NCBI RefSeq assembly: GCF_004923315.1
Contig: NZ_CP039648.1
Location: 62,001 to 126,000, forward strand
Source: Azospirillum sp. TSA2s
GTDB taxonomy: Bacteria > Pseudomonadota > Alphaproteobacteria > Azospirillales > Azospirillaceae
Direction: 5' to 3'
DNA length: 64,000 bases
Shown: piece after piece, positions 47,066-56,968 of the stretch
How the letters are laid out: every line of letters begins with the position of its first letter
Numbering within the stretch: position 1 is the stretch's first letter
Notes under the pieces: generated by a model
Told to the model about the DNA's origin: nothing
Seen by the model: only the letters and a program-made list of their open reading frames with translations
Database searches by the model: none
Translations under genes and position numbers: made by a program

Positions 47066-48076
47066 TCAACGCAACGGGGGTACTTCGGCCGGTCCGCAGG
47101 CCCTTGCCGCAAACTGGTCACAAGTCCTATGCGCTTCGGACAGGAGTTCGATTGCGGTTTCCACCACCCGCTCCTCGCCGATGCCGTCCATCAGGCCGCG
47201 GTCGTCGGGGTCGGCGGCCACCCGGGCCAGCAAATCCGCCTGCGGCACGCTGCTGGTCACCACCCGGCCGCGCGGCCCCCAGGGACCATAGATGGCGGGA
47301 TAGCCGGGGCCGAACAGCCCGACGGTCGGCACGCCCGCCGCCGCCGCGATGTGCATCAGCCCGCTGTCGTTGCCGACATAGAGCGCCGCCCGCTCCAGGC
47401 AGGCGGCAGCGGCCATCGGGTCGGTGCGGCCGGTCAGGTCGATGGCCTTCGATCCCAGCGCGTCCAGCACCGGCCGCGCCCGCTCGCGCTCCGGCGGAGC
47501 GGCCAGCACCGCCACCCGGGCACCGGCCAGCGGCCCGCCCTCCCCGGTCAGGCGCAGCGCCAGCCGGGCGAAGCGGTCGGCCGGCCATTCCTTGCCCAGC
47601 CAGTTGGCCGTCGGCCCGATGGCGAGGAAGGGGCCGGTACCGGCGGGGATCAGGGCGTCGGCCTGCTCCCTCGCCGCCGCGTCGATCCACAGACGCGGGG
47701 CCGGCGGCGGCGACAGGCCCAGCACGGCGGCATTCTCCTCCACCTTGTGCATCGGGCGGGCGGCCTTGGCGTGGAAGGCGCGGCGCCGGGCCGGCACCAG
47801 CCGTCCGACCGCCGAGTTGCGCAGATCGACCACCAGATCCCAGCGCGTGCCCACGCACTCCAGCCACAGCCGCAGCCAATGCCGGGCGTAGGAGCGTTTG
47901 GCCAGCGGGATCAGCCGCTCCAGCCCCGGCACGGCGCGGAACAGCGGCGCCGGCAGCGGCCCGCAGGCGATGGTCAGCCGGGCCTCCGGATAGGTCCGGG
48001 TCAGATGGTCGAGCAGCCCGGTCGACAGCACCGCGTCGCCCAACCGGTTGGAGGTGATGAAGAGGATGCGGCTCAT
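47066..48076 (-). CDS. GT9-family (heptosyltransferase-like) glycosyltransferase
   Basis: A protein of 336 residues. A GT-B fold with the N-terminal MSRILFITSNRLGDAVLSTG, and the nucleotide-sugar binding segment YVGNDSGLMHIAAAAGVPTVGLFGP near 245-270, marks the ADP-heptose:LPS heptosyltransferase family. It would add heptose or a related sugar to the lipopolysaccharide core on the cytoplasmic face. The ATG at 48076 overlaps the lptF stop (ATGA), while the longer frame has no ribosome site. Pairing with an LPS export gene supports an LPS role. The exact acceptor is unknown. Confidence 0.88.
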   Translation of the reverse strand: MSRILFITSNRLGDAVLSTGLLDHLTRTYPEARLTIACGPLPAPLFRAVPGLERLIPLAKRSYARHWLRLWLECVGTRWDLVVDLRNSAVGRLVPARRRAFHAKAARPMHKVEENAAVLGLSPPPAPRLWIDAAAREQADALIPAGTGPFLAIGPTANWLGKEWPADRFARLALRLTGEGGPLAGARVAVLAAPPERERARPVLDALGSKAIDLTGRTDPMAAAACLERAALYVGNDSGLMHIAAAAGVPTVGLFGPGYPAIYGPWGPRGRVVTSSVPQADLLARVAADPDDRGLMDGIGEERVVETAIELLSEAHRTCDQFAARACGPAEVPPLR

Positions 48077-49230
48077 GACGCGGGTCCGGCCGCCGCATCG
48101 TTTCCGGAAGTGGCCGCGTCCGGTGCGCCGTTCCGCCGACCGGGCCGCAGGCTCAGGCCGCGCGACATCACCCACAGGGCCGGCAGCAGCGCCACCATCG
48201 GCATGGCGTACATCAGCGGCACGAAGACCGTCGCCTTGCCGGCAAGGCTGGTCAGCCCCAGCGCCGCCGCCTGCAGCCCCATCACCAGCAGCACGGCGAT
48301 GGTGACGCGGGACGACTGGCCGCGCCGGTTGAACTCGCCCGACAGCAGCGCCGACAGCGCCACCAGCGCATAGGTCAGGGCCAGCAGCGGCGAGGAGAAG
48401 CGGTGGTGCAGCTCGGCGATCAGGCCGCGGCGCATGCGGTCGTCCTGGGCCGGGACGTTGCCGTCCATCAGTTCCGCCGTGGTGCGTTCGCGGGCGTCCG
48501 GCCAGCGTTCCGCCGCCTGGGGAGCCACCGCCTTCAGGTCGACGGCATAGCGGTCGAAGAACAGCTGGGACAGCCGGTTGGTCTTGCGGTCCAGCTCCTG
48601 CCGGTTGCCGTCATAGACGACGAAGCGCGTGCCGTCCGGCCCGGTCTGCATCACCGCGCGGTCGCCCATGATCGTCACCGGCTTGTCCGGCTGGCGGCCG
48701 TCATGGATCAGCACCTTGTGCAGGTTGCCGTCGGCGTCGCGGTCGCGCAGGAAGACGCTGAAGCGGTCGCCGACCTCGTTGAACACGCCTTCGCGCAGGA
48801 ACAGCTGCGAATAGTCGCTGCGCACCGTGTATTCCATCCGAACCAGCTCGCGGTGGGCGGCCGGGGTGATCCAGATGTTCAGCGTGAAGACGACGGCCAT
48901 CACCCCCACCGCCAGCACCAGCGCCGGCTTCGACAGCGAGAAGGGACCGACGCCGGCCGCGCGCATCACCACCAGCTCGCTGTCCGTCGCCATCTTGTTG
49001 TAGGTGAACAGGACGGCCCCGACCAGCGCCAGCGGCAGCACGATGCCGAGGAAGGTCGGCACGGTCAGCAGCAGCAGCCACAGGAACATGCCCATCGGCG
49101 CGCCGGCGCTGACCACGATCTCGATCAGGCGCAGCGACTGGCTGAGCCAGATGGTCAGCGTCAAGCCGGCGGTCGAATAGAGCGTGGCGATCAGCAGGTT
49201 GCGGAACAGGTACCGTTGCAGTCGGTTCAT
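48073..49230 (-). CDS. lptF: LPS export permease LptF
   Basis: A protein of 385 residues in the LptF/LptG family, inner-membrane half of the Lpt machine that moves lipopolysaccharide from membrane to outer surface. Three helices at the N-terminus (MNRLQRYLFRNLLIATLY and on), an NKMATDSELVVMRAAG loop, a periplasmic jellyroll about 115-275, and three C-terminal helices with ALTYALVALSALLSG. The MNRLQRYLFR start fits LptF better than LptG. ATG 49230 precedes the first helix; 20 residues upstream were excluded. lptG is not adjacent in the window; the overlapped partner is a GT9 enzyme instead. Confidence 0.85.
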   Translation of the reverse strand: MNRLQRYLFRNLLIATLYSTAGLTLTIWLSQSLRLIEIVVSAGAPMGMFLWLLLLTVPTFLGIVLPLALVGAVLFTYNKMATDSELVVMRAAGVGPFSLSKPALVLAVGVMAVVFTLNIWITPAAHRELVRMEYTVRSDYSQLFLREGVFNEVGDRFSVFLRDRDADGNLHKVLIHDGRQPDKPVTIMGDRAVMQTGPDGTRFVVYDGNRQELDRKTNRLSQLFFDRYAVDLKAVAPQAAERWPDARERTTAELMDGNVPAQDDRMRRGLIAELHHRFSSPLLALTYALVALSALLSGEFNRRGQSSRVTIAVLLVMGLQAAALGLTSLAGKATVFVPLMYAMPMVALLPALWVMSRGLSLRPGRRNGAPDAATSGNDAAAGPAS

Positions 49231-49415
49231 GGAGATCGGCCGAGATCTGTATAAGGCCGGCAAGCTGACCGCCCCGGCCCGCCGGGTCAAGTGTTGAAAA
49301 CCGGCGGCGGCGATACGGGTGGTCCATCCGCCGCCATCCCGCCCCCATCACACCTTGGCACACTATACCGGGAAAGGGCTGGCACCGGCCCCCGCCAACC
49401 GGTATGACGGTCGTC

Positions 49416-51581
49416 ATGGCGACGATCCAGGAAGCGATGGCTGCCGCGGTGGCGCATCATCAGGCCGGCCGGCTTGCCCAGGCGGCGGCCCTCTACCATG
49501 CCGTGCTCGACGCCATGCCCGGCCATGCCGACGCCGCCCACCTGCTGGGGGTCGTCCATCTGCAGTCTGGCCAGCCCGAGCGCGCCGTCACCCTGATCCG
49601 CGGCGCCATCCAGCAGAATCACCGGGTCGCCGACTATCACGACAATCTGGGCAGCGCGCTGAAGGCGCTCGGCCGGCTGGAGGAGGCGGTGGCGGCCCAC
49701 CGGCAGGCGGTCCGCCTGCGGCCGGAATTCGCCCAGGCGCTCTACAATCTGGGGAACGCGCTGGAGGCGCTCGGCCGGCTGGAGGAGGCGGCGACCGCCT
49801 TCCGGCAGGCGGCGGCGCGCCGTCCCGGCTACGCCCGCGCCCGCTTCAACCTGGGCAACGTGCTGGCCGCCCTCGGCCAGCGGGCCGACGCCGACGACGC
49901 CTATCGCGCCGCCCTGGCCGACGATCCGACCTTCGTCGAGGCGCATGCCAACCGAGGGTCGCTGCTGCTGGCGCTGGACCGGCCGCAGGACGCGGCGGCG
50001 GCATTGGCCCGCGCGCTGGCTCTGCGCCCCGACCATGCCCCGGCCCTGTCCAACCTCGCCGCCGCCCGTCTGGCGCTGGGCGACCGCGATCGCGCGGAAA
50101 GCGCCGCCCGCCATGCCATTGCATCCCGCCCGGATCTGGCCGACTGCCTGCTGCGGCTGGGCGAGGTGCGCCAGCGCGCCGACCGGCTGGGCGCCGCGGC
50201 CGATGCCTACCGCGCGGCGCTGGCGCTGAACCCGGCCCTGGCGGAGGCGCATGCCAACCTCGCGCTGGTGCGGCAGGGCCAGGGGCTGCTCGACGCGGCG
50301 GAGCTGGGCAACCGGCGGGCGCTGGCGCTCGATCCGTCGCTGGCCGACGTGCGCTCCAACCAAGCCTATCTCCTGCTGTTCCGGCCAGGGGTGACGGCGG
50401 CGGCGGTGCTGGAGGCGCATCGGGACTGGGATCGCGTCCATGGCGCGCCCCATCGCGGGCGCTGGGTCAAGCCCGGCAAGGCGACCGCCGGCAAGGGGCC
50501 GCTGACGGTGGCCATCCTGTCCGGCGATTTCCGCCGCCACCCCGCCGGCCTGTTCGCCATCCGCACGGTGGAGGCGCTGCCCGCCCATGACATCCGCCTG
50601 CTGCTCTACGCCAACCAGACCGAGTCCGACGACGTGACCGACCGCTTCCGCAAGGCGGCGGCGCGCTGGATCCCGGTCGCCGGCCTGCCGGATGCCGAGG
50701 TGGCGAGCCGGATCCGCCACGACCGGCCGGACGTGCTGATCGACCTCGCCGGCCACAACGCCCGCGGCCGGCCCGGCGTCTTCGCGCGCAAGCCGGCGCC
50801 GGTGCAGGTCGCGTGGTCCGGCTATATGGCGACCACCGGGCTCGCCGCCATGGATGCGCTGGTCGCCGACCGCCACCATGTGCCCGACGGAATGGAGGCG
50901 TTCTATGCGGAGCGGGTGCTGCGCATGCCCGACGCCTTCATCGCCTATGATCCGCCCGGCGACGATACGGAGCTTCCGCTGACGCCGCCGCCCTGCCTGT
51001 CGGGCGGGCCGGTCACCTTCGGCAGCTTCAACATCCTGACCAAGCTGAACGACGATGTGCTGGCGGCCTGGGCCGCCATCCTGCGGCGGGTGCCGGACTC
51101 CCGCCTGCTGATGAAGACCAAGGCGCTGTCCTGTCCCGCCACCGCCGATCTGTGGCGCGGCCGGCTGGCCGCCGCCGGCATCGACCCCGGCCGGGTGACG
51201 ATGGTCGGCGCCACCAACAGCCTGGACCACATGCGGCGCTGCGCGTCGGTCGACGTGGCGCTCGACCCCTTCCCGTTTTCCGGCAGCACCACGACGCTGG
51301 AGACGATGTGGATGGGTGTGCCGGTCGTCACCCTGCCGGGGGAGACCTTCTCCAGCCGCCATTCGCTGGCCTTCCTGACCGTGGCGGGGGTGGAGGGCTG
51401 CATCGCTTCCGACCCGGCCGACTATGTGGACCGCGCCGTCGCCTGGGCGTCCGACCCGCAGCGGCTGGCGGAACTGCGCCGAACCTTGCGCAGCCGCATG
51501 GCAGCCGGCCCGCTGTGCGACGGCAACCGGCTGGCCGCCGCCCTGGCGGCGGAGCTGCGGGCGCTGACCCTGGCGCATTGA
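49416..51581 (+). CDS. TPR O-GlcNAc-transferase-like (GT41) glycosyltransferase
   Basis: A protein of 721 residues. About nine TPR units (residues 1-310; repeated [14 protein letters not shown] pattern) precede a GT41 catalytic region. That region has [11 protein letters not shown] near 360, [37 protein letters not shown] and [20 protein letters not shown]. These are the hallmark sites of the SPINDLY/OGT family, which sugar-tags Ser/Thr of proteins. The first TPRs are nearly identical in pattern to those of the gene at 23737, and aligning the two places the start at ATG 49416 rather than 49404. Substrate could be flagellin or another surface protein. Divergent from lptF. Confidence 0.85.
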   Translation: MATIQEAMAAAVAHHQAGRLAQAAALYHAVLDAMPGHADAAHLLGVVHLQSGQPERAVTLIRGAIQQNHRVADYHDNLGSALKALGRLEEAVAAHRQAVRLRPEFAQALYNLGNALEALGRLEEAATAFRQAAARRPGYARARFNLGNVLAALGQRADADDAYRAALADDPTFVEAHANRGSLLLALDRPQDAAAALARALALRPDHAPALSNLAAARLALGDRDRAESAARHAIASRPDLADCLLRLGEVRQRADRLGAAADAYRAALALNPALAEAHANLALVRQGQGLLDAAELGNRRALALDPSLADVRSNQAYLLLFRPGVTAAAVLEAHRDWDRVHGAPHRGRWVKPGKATAGKGPLTVAILSGDFRRHPAGLFAIRTVEALPAHDIRLLLYANQTESDDVTDRFRKAAARWIPVAGLPDAEVASRIRHDRPDVLIDLAGHNARGRPGVFARKPAPVQVAWSGYMATTGLAAMDALVADRHHVPDGMEAFYAERVLRMPDAFIAYDPPGDDTELPLTPPPCLSGGPVTFGSFNILTKLNDDVLAAWAAILRRVPDSRLLMKTKALSCPATADLWRGRLAAAGIDPGRVTMVGATNSLDHMRRCASVDVALDPFPFSGSTTTLETMWMGVPVVTLPGETFSSRHSLAFLTVAGVEGCIASDPADYVDRAVAWASDPQRLAELRRTLRSRMAAGPLCDGNRLAAALAAELRALTLAH

Positions 51582-51663
51582 ACACTGCGGCGGAACCAAC
51601 GCGCCGAAACCGCCGTTGACCGTGGGTACTCCCTCCACGCACACAGACGCGGGATTTCGGCGC

Positions 51664-53028
51664 ATGCACAGCACCATACGGCCAGCCCTCATGCTTTCCG
51701 CGACGGTCGCGGTCCTGTCGCTCGCCGGCTGCGGCGATCAGGCGACGCTGCCGGTGTCGGCCGGCACCGGTCCCAACCCGACCCTGCCGGAACCGAAATC
51801 CTCGCTGATCCCCACCGTCAACATCGCCGACGCCGTCGGCTGGCCGCAGGGAGCGCAGCCGGTCGCGGCCCAGGGGCTGAGCATCACCCCCTTCGCCACC
51901 GGGCTGGACCATCCGCGCTGGCTGCTGGCTCTGCCCAACGGCGACATCCTGGTGGCGGAGACCAACGCCCCGCCGAAGCCGGAGGACGGCAAGGGCATCA
52001 AGGGCTGGGTGATGGGGCTGGTGATGGGCAAGGCCGGCGCCAAGACGCCCAGCGCCGACCGCATCACCCTGCTGCGCGACACCGACGGCGACGGCAAGGC
52101 CGATGTCCGCGAACCCTTCCTGCAGGGGCTCTATTCGCCCTTCGGCATGGCGCTGGTCGGCAACGACCTCTACATCGCCAACACCGACGCGGTGGTGAAG
52201 GTGCCCTACAAGGAGGGCGACACGAAGATCACCGCCAAGCCGGTGAAGGTCGTCGACCTGCCGGCCGGGCCGATCAACCACCATTGGACCAAGAACATCA
52301 TCGCCAGCCGCGACGGCGGCAAGCTCTACGCCACCGTCGGCTCCAACAGCAATGTCGGCGAGAACGGGATGGAGGCGGAGCAGGGCCGCGCCGCCATCTG
52401 GGAGATCGACCTGAAGACCGGCGCGCACCGCATCTTCGCGTCCGGCCTGCGCAACCCCAACGGCATGGACTGGAATCCGGTGACCGGCGAGCTGTGGACC
52501 GCCGTCAACGAGCGCGACGAGATCGGCAGCGACCTCGTCCCCGACTACATGACCTCGGTGAAGGACGGCGGTTTCTACGGCTGGCCCTACAGCTATTACG
52601 GCCAGCATGTCGACCAGCGGGTGGAGCCGCAGCGCCCCGACCTCGTCGCCAAGGCGATCCCGCCGGACTATGCGTTGGGTCCGCACACCGCCTCGCTCGG
52701 CTTCACCTTCTCCCGTCAGGGGGAGTTGCCGCCGAACCTGCAGCAGGGCGCCTTCATCGGCCAGCACGGCTCCTGGAACCGCGAGCCGGCCAGCGGCTAC
52801 AAGGTGATCTTCGTGCCCTTCCAGAACGGCAAGCCGTCGGGCGAACCGGTGGACGTGCTGGCCGGCTTCCTCGACAAGGACGGCAAGGCTCAGGGCCGCC
52901 CGGTCGGCGTCACGTTGGACGGCAAGGGCGCGCTGCTGGTCGCCGACGATGTCGGCAATGCCGTCTGGCGCGTCAGCGGCAGCAGTGCCGCGCAGTCTGC
53001 GGAGCGGCCGGACCAGCCGGCGCAGTGA
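51664..53028 (+). CDS. PQQ-dependent sugar dehydrogenase-like (sorbosone dehydrogenase family) lipoprotein
   Basis: A protein of 454 residues. The signal sequence ends at LSLAGC (lipidated Cys23). The body is a six-bladed propeller of the GDH/sorbosone dehydrogenase type: [40 protein letters not shown], then [44 protein letters not shown] and [14 protein letters not shown]-binding His and Arg positions appear kept. It would oxidise aldoses or related sugars in the periplasm and pass electrons to the chain. The ATG at 51664 begins the signal; a TTG start 16 codons earlier is less likely. Confidence 0.88.
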   Translation: MHSTIRPALMLSATVAVLSLAGCGDQATLPVSAGTGPNPTLPEPKSSLIPTVNIADAVGWPQGAQPVAAQGLSITPFATGLDHPRWLLALPNGDILVAETNAPPKPEDGKGIKGWVMGLVMGKAGAKTPSADRITLLRDTDGDGKADVREPFLQGLYSPFGMALVGNDLYIANTDAVVKVPYKEGDTKITAKPVKVVDLPAGPINHHWTKNIIASRDGGKLYATVGSNSNVGENGMEAEQGRAAIWEIDLKTGAHRIFASGLRNPNGMDWNPVTGELWTAVNERDEIGSDLVPDYMTSVKDGGFYGWPYSYYGQHVDQRVEPQRPDLVAKAIPPDYALGPHTASLGFTFSRQGELPPNLQQGAFIGQHGSWNREPASGYKVIFVPFQNGKPSGEPVDVLAGFLDKDGKAQGRPVGVTLDGKGALLVADDVGNAVWRVSGSSAAQSAERPDQPAQ

Positions 53029-53070
53029 CACCCCTCCCCTTCCGCCGCCGATGGCGCGATACTGTGCGCC

Positions 53071-54198
53071 ATGATCTATCTCGACCATCTGGCCTCGACG
53101 CCGCTCGACCCGCAGGTTCTTGAGGCGATGCTGCCCTGGATGCGGGCGCAAGCGGCCGGCAACCCGCATGCCGCCCATCCGGCAGGCTGGCGCGCCGGCG
53201 ACGCCATCGCGCAGGCGCGGGCGGAGGTCGCGGCCCTGGTCGGCGCGCAGCCGGGCGAGGTGGTCTTCACTTCCGGCGCCACCGAGGCCAACACGCTGGC
53301 GCTGCTGGGCGGCGTTCCGGCGGGGGGCGGCTGCGTCGTCTCGGCGGTGGAGCATGCCAGCGTGCTGGGCTGCCTGCCGGAGTTGCGGCGGCGCGGCCAC
53401 GCGGTGGCGATCCTGCCGGTGGACGCCGACGGCCGGGTCGATCCTGCCGCTTTGGACGACGCCCTGGCCGGTTTGCCGACACCGGCGCTGGTGTCGGTGA
53501 TGGCCGCCAACAACGAGGTCGGAACGATCCAGCCGCTGGCCGAGTTGGCGGCGGTCGCGGCGCGCCATGGTGCGACGATGCACAGCGACGCGGTGCAGGC
53601 CCTGAGCACGCGCGCCCTCGACATGGCGGCGCTCGGGCTCCACGGCCTCAGCCTGTCGGGGCACAAGCTTTATGGACCGATGGGAATCGGCGCCCTGATC
53701 GTCCGCCGCCCTTTCCGGCCCGTGCCGGCCTCACCCGGTGGCGGGCAGCAGCGCGGCCTGCGGGGCGGAACCTTGCCGACGCCGCTCTGCGTCGGGCTGG
53801 GTGTCGCCTGCCGGCTGGCCCGTGAACGGCGAGAGGAGGATGCCCGGCGCATCGGCGAATTGCGCGACCGGCTGTGGCAACGGCTGCAGAGTCGCCTGCC
53901 CGGCATCCGCCGCAATGGCGCGGCGGATGGACTGGCCGGTTGCCTCAACGTCACCATACCCGGCATCGACGCCGCCGACCGACTGCTGGATCTGCCGGAG
54001 CTTGCCGTCGCCACCGGCTCCGCCTGCCACAGCGGGGCGAGCGAGGCGTCGCATGTGCTGCTGGCGCTCGGTCTCTCCGTCATGGATGCCCATGCCAGCC
54101 TGCGGTTCGGCCTTGGCCGCGGCACGACGGCGGCGGAGGCGGACGAGGCGGCCGACCGGCTGGCCGCCGCGCTGGGTTCGGCGAAGCCAAGGGAATGA
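53071..54198 (+). CDS. Cysteine desulfurase family protein
   Basis: A PLP enzyme of 375 residues of the NifS/IscS class V fold. His95 (SAVEHAS) stacks on PLP, Asp173 (HSDAVQ) binds the pyridine nitrogen, Lys199 (SLSGHKLYGPMG) holds the cofactor and Cys319 (ATGSACHSGASE) is the persulfide nucleophile. It converts cysteine to alanine and delivers sulfur to iron-sulfur, thiolation or other acceptors. No isc, suf, nif or dnd genes adjoin it, and it sits alone 42 bp after the sugar dehydrogenase gene. The acceptor pathway is therefore open. Confidence 0.92.
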   Translation: MIYLDHLASTPLDPQVLEAMLPWMRAQAAGNPHAAHPAGWRAGDAIAQARAEVAALVGAQPGEVVFTSGATEANTLALLGGVPAGGGCVVSAVEHASVLGCLPELRRRGHAVAILPVDADGRVDPAALDDALAGLPTPALVSVMAANNEVGTIQPLAELAAVAARHGATMHSDAVQALSTRALDMAALGLHGLSLSGHKLYGPMGIGALIVRRPFRPVPASPGGGQQRGLRGGTLPTPLCVGLGVACRLARERREEDARRIGELRDRLWQRLQSRLPGIRRNGAADGLAGCLNVTIPGIDAADRLLDLPELAVATGSACHSGASEASHVLLALGLSVMDAHASLRFGLGRGTTAAEADEAADRLAAALGSAKPRE

Positions 54199-54284
54199 AT
54201 CACCCGGTCTGAGCGTCTTCATCCAACTGGCTCTGCCAGCGAGGTCCATCCCGGCCACAAAACAAACAGCAACGGAGGAAACCC

Positions 54285-54956
54285 ATGATCAGTGCGAGCG
54301 TCCGGATCGCTGCGGCGGCCGCCTTCCTGTTGGCGATCCCGGGGGCTGCGGCGGCGCAGCAGGCCGGCCCGTCCGCCATGACGTTCTTCGTCACCAGCGT
54401 CGGCGCCGGCAAGGGAGCCGATCTCGGCGGGCTGAGCGGCGCCGACCGGCATTGCCAGCAACTCGCCCAGGCCGCGGGCGCCGGCAACCACACATGGCGG
54501 GCCTATCTCAGCACCCAGGCCGCCGATGGGCAGCCGGCGGTCAACGCGCGCGACCGCATCGGCAAGGGCCCCTGGCAGAACGCCAAGGGCGACGTGATCG
54601 CCCGCTCGGTCGAAGAGCTGCACGGGACCAATGCCCTGACCAAGCAGACGGCGTTGAACGAGAAGGGTGAAACGATCAACGGCCGCGGCGACCAGCCCAA
54701 CACGCACGACATCCTGACCGGGTCGCAGCCGGACGGCACCGCCTTCCCCGCCGGCCAGGGCATGACCTGCGGCAACTGGACCAGGAGCGGCACCGAGGGC
54801 GCCGCCATGCTCGGCCACCATGACCGCATGGGCCTGGACGAGCAGCCGCCGGCGAAATCCTGGAACTCGTCGCACGCCTCGCGCGGCGGCTGCAGCCAGG
54901 ATGCGCTGAAGAGCACCGGCGGCGCCGGACTGCTCTATTGCTTCGCGGCGAACTGA
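54285..54956 (+). CDS. Secreted C-type-lectin-like fold protein
   Basis: A protein of 223 residues. Signal peptide (about 1-24, ending GAAAAQ). The mature part starts MTFFVTSVGAGKGADLGGLS, then GADRHCQQLA, which is a recurrent opening of bacterial lectin/endostatin-like secreted domains. Cys at about 57, 161, 202 and 218 can form two disulfides, and the end GLLYCFAAN is typical. No enzyme motif is visible. It may bind surface glycans or act in attachment, but this is inference. GGAGG 7 nt upstream supports the start. Its own transcription unit is likely. Confidence 0.7.
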   Translation: MISASVRIAAAAAFLLAIPGAAAAQQAGPSAMTFFVTSVGAGKGADLGGLSGADRHCQQLAQAAGAGNHTWRAYLSTQAADGQPAVNARDRIGKGPWQNAKGDVIARSVEELHGTNALTKQTALNEKGETINGRGDQPNTHDILTGSQPDGTAFPAGQGMTCGNWTRSGTEGAAMLGHHDRMGLDEQPPAKSWNSSHASRGGCSQDALKSTGGAGLLYCFAAN

Positions 54957-54975
54957 ACGGATCATCTCTCGTAAT

Positions 54976-55002
54976 GGCGGGGGGAGGCGCCATCTCCCCG
55001 CC
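54976..55002. terminator. GC hairpin between convergent genes
   Basis: GGCGGGG (54976-54982) pairs with CCCCGCC (54996-55002). It lacks a T-run, so termination would be weak or assisted. It lies between the lectin-like and porin-like genes. Confidence 0.4.
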
Positions 55003-55015
55003 GATTCCGGTGCCG

Positions 55016-55780
55016 CTAGAACACCAGCCGGGTGCCGACCTTGACCACCGTGCCCATGGACCCGGCACCGCTGTCGATGTTGGTGTCGGCCATCACCTGC
55101 CAGCGCGGCGTGATGTGGTAGGCAAGATCGGCAAGGTAATGGTCGCTGGCCGCGCCATTCTCCGGCAGCGTCCGCCGCGCCCGGAAGGACAGGGTCATGT
55201 CGCCACGTCCATAGGCCAGCGCCGCGTTCAGGCTGCGGACCAACAGGCCGTCGGCCTCCTGTTGCTGGCGCAGGTCGCCGTCGAGCGTCACGCTCTGCCA
55301 CGCGAACTGGGTGCCGACGATCCAGGACTGGCGCGGCAGCCGGCGGCTGTCGCCGCGCACCCGTGCCCGGCTGGTTCCGGCGGAAAGGCGGGTGCTGACG
55401 CTGCCCATCAGGATGGTCTTGCGCACCGCCGCCTCAACCAGATGCATGGCCTCGCGCGGGTCGGGCATGTCGCCGGCGCCGCGCGGCATCGGGGTATAGC
55501 TGGCGCCCAGTTCGAAACCGCGCAGTGGCGGGGTGTAATAGCTCAGCTTCGCCGTCCGGCTGCCGGCCCCGGTGGAAGCCGGCAAGGCCGCCGCCCCCAC
55601 CAGCCGGTTGCGGGCACTGTCGGCTTGCCCGATCTCCAGCTCTCCCCACGAGACATCGACGGCCAAGAAATGCCGCTGATCTGAAAAACTACCCTTTTGG
55701 TATAGGATATCCGCAGACGCACCGCTTGCCGATAAAATCGTCATTGCCGCCAGAATAGGCATGGAAATGCTTCGTTTCAT
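55016..55780 (-). CDS. Short porin-like outer-membrane beta-barrel protein
   Basis: A protein of 254 residues. Signal peptide (about 1-22, ending SGASA). The rest is alternating beta strands ending in a C-terminal phenylalanine (KVGTRLVF), the outer-membrane barrel signal. FLAVDVSWGELEIGQADSARNRL and GFELGASYTPMPRG resemble the middle of general porins of Rhodospirillales. The length of about 230 mature residues is well below the usual 330-400, and the early porin strands are missing, so it may be a small barrel or a shortened relative. It stands alone; the lectin gene converges on it. Confidence 0.6.
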   Translation of the reverse strand: MKRSISMPILAAMTILSASGASADILYQKGSFSDQRHFLAVDVSWGELEIGQADSARNRLVGAAALPASTGAGSRTAKLSYYTPPLRGFELGASYTPMPRGAGDMPDPREAMHLVEAAVRKTILMGSVSTRLSAGTSRARVRGDSRRLPRQSWIVGTQFAWQSVTLDGDLRQQQEADGLLVRSLNAALAYGRGDMTLSFRARRTLPENGAASDHYLADLAYHITPRWQVMADTNIDSGAGSMGTVVKVGTRLVF

Positions 55781-56164
55781 TTGGCAAGCCCTGTGCTGTT
55801 CGGCCGATGGTCGACTATTCGTTTGGTCGATACGGCCCTGTGTATCCTTTCCGGTTTGAGAGATGTTCGTCTAAAATTCTGACAAAACTGTGACCCAATC
55901 TTGGCATGCTGCGATGCAAAGGTGGGTGGTGGTTCGTGTAATGCGGGAGGATGTGGGAGACTGCGGGCTCACGGATACCCCCACCTAGCCTCCCCCGCTG
56001 GGCGGGGGAGGGACTGCCGCTGCTCTCCCGTACAAGCGCTTGTTCCCTCCCCCGCCCAGCTCTCGCACATAGCTTCGCTTTGTGCTGACGCGGCAGGCGG
56101 ACCATAGGTCCGCTGAGAGCGGAGGAGGGTTAGGGTGGGGGTTTAACTCAGCAAGTGGCAGCCC
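55781..56164. other. Intergenic region with porin promoter area and palindromic element
   Basis: A 384-bp stretch without a supported gene. The first about 120 bp (to 55900) are less GC-rich and hold the leader of the porin-like gene, although no clear promoter was read. The remainder is an extragenic palindromic element. Confidence 0.6.
55978..56142. repeat. Palindromic extragenic element, copy 1
   Basis: Ends are inverted relatives: CCCCCACCTAGCCTCCCCC on the left, and GGAGGAGGGTTAGGGTGGGG on the right. Inside is CTCCCCCGCTGGGCGGGGGAG and a second copy TCCCTCCCCCGCCCAGC. The core GCTGACGCGGCAGGCGGACC with its hairpin GCGGACC/GGTCCGC is shared with copy 2 at about 62087-62262 in opposite orientation. 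Non-coding. Confidence 0.75.
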
Positions 56165-56926
56165 TTACGCCACCGCCCGCACCACAACGCCCGCCGCCTC
56201 CAACGCGCGGCGGACGGTCGCCGCCATGGCGACCGCGGTCGGCGTGTCGCCATGGACGCAGATGGTGTCCGCCACGATCGGCAGGCGGGTGCCGTGGCGG
56301 CTTTCCACCGCCCCGTCCAGCACCATCCGCACCACCCGTGCCGCCGCCAGATCCGGGTCATGGATCACCGATCCGGCGACAGTCCGTGGCGTCAGCGTGC
56401 CGTCATCCTCATAGGTGCGGTCGGCGAAGGCCTCGCGCGCGACGCGCAGACCCACATCCTGCCCGGCACGCTCCATGGCGCTCAGCGGCGGGACGACGAA
56501 CAGCAGGGCGGGGTCCACCGCCTTGATGGCGCGGGCGATGGCGCCGGCCAGATCCGGCTCCACCGCCGCCATGTTGTAGAGCGCGCCGTGCGGCTTCACA
56601 TGGGTCACCCGCTGGCCCGACAGCGCGGCACAGGCCTGGAGCGCGCCGACCTGATAGGCGACCAGCCGTTCGACCTCCGTGGTGGTGATGCCGCGGATCA
56701 CCCGGCGGCCGAAGCCGGGGCGGTCCTCGAAACCGGGATGGGCGCCGATGCGCACCCCCTTCTCCCCGGCCAGCCGGGCGGTGTCGGCCATGATGGTGGG
56801 ATCGCCGGCATGAAAGCCGCAGGCGATGTTGGCGGAGGTGACGATGTCCAGCATCGCCCGGTCGTCGCCCATGGTCCAGGCGCCGTACCCTTCCCCCATG
56901 TCGCAATTCAGATCGATGCTCGGCAT
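56165..56926 (-). CDS. pxpA: 5-oxoprolinase subunit PxpA (LamB/YcsF family)
   Basis: A protein of 253 residues of the LamB/YcsF family. Conserved sites [31 protein letters not shown] and [13 protein letters not shown] are all kept. With PxpB and PxpC it cleaves 5-oxo-L-proline to glutamate using ATP, clearing the damage product of glutamine and glutamyl compounds. It is the last gene of the minus-strand operon, 42 bp after the chemoreceptor. Full family length. Confidence 0.94.
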   Translation of the reverse strand: MPSIDLNCDMGEGYGAWTMGDDRAMLDIVTSANIACGFHAGDPTIMADTARLAGEKGVRIGAHPGFEDRPGFGRRVIRGITTTEVERLVAYQVGALQACAALSGQRVTHVKPHGALYNMAAVEPDLAGAIARAIKAVDPALLFVVPPLSAMERAGQDVGLRVAREAFADRTYEDDGTLTPRTVAGSVIHDPDLAAARVVRMVLDGAVESRHGTRLPIVADTICVHGDTPTAVAMAATVRRALEAAGVVVRAVA

Positions 56927-56968
56927 GGCAAGTCTCGCAATTCATTTAGGGAAGACGACAGGGCGTTT

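Noticed and set aside
49360..49375. TGGCAC as half of a sigma-54 promoter before the OGT-like gene
   Set aside because: No TTGCW at the required spacing follows.
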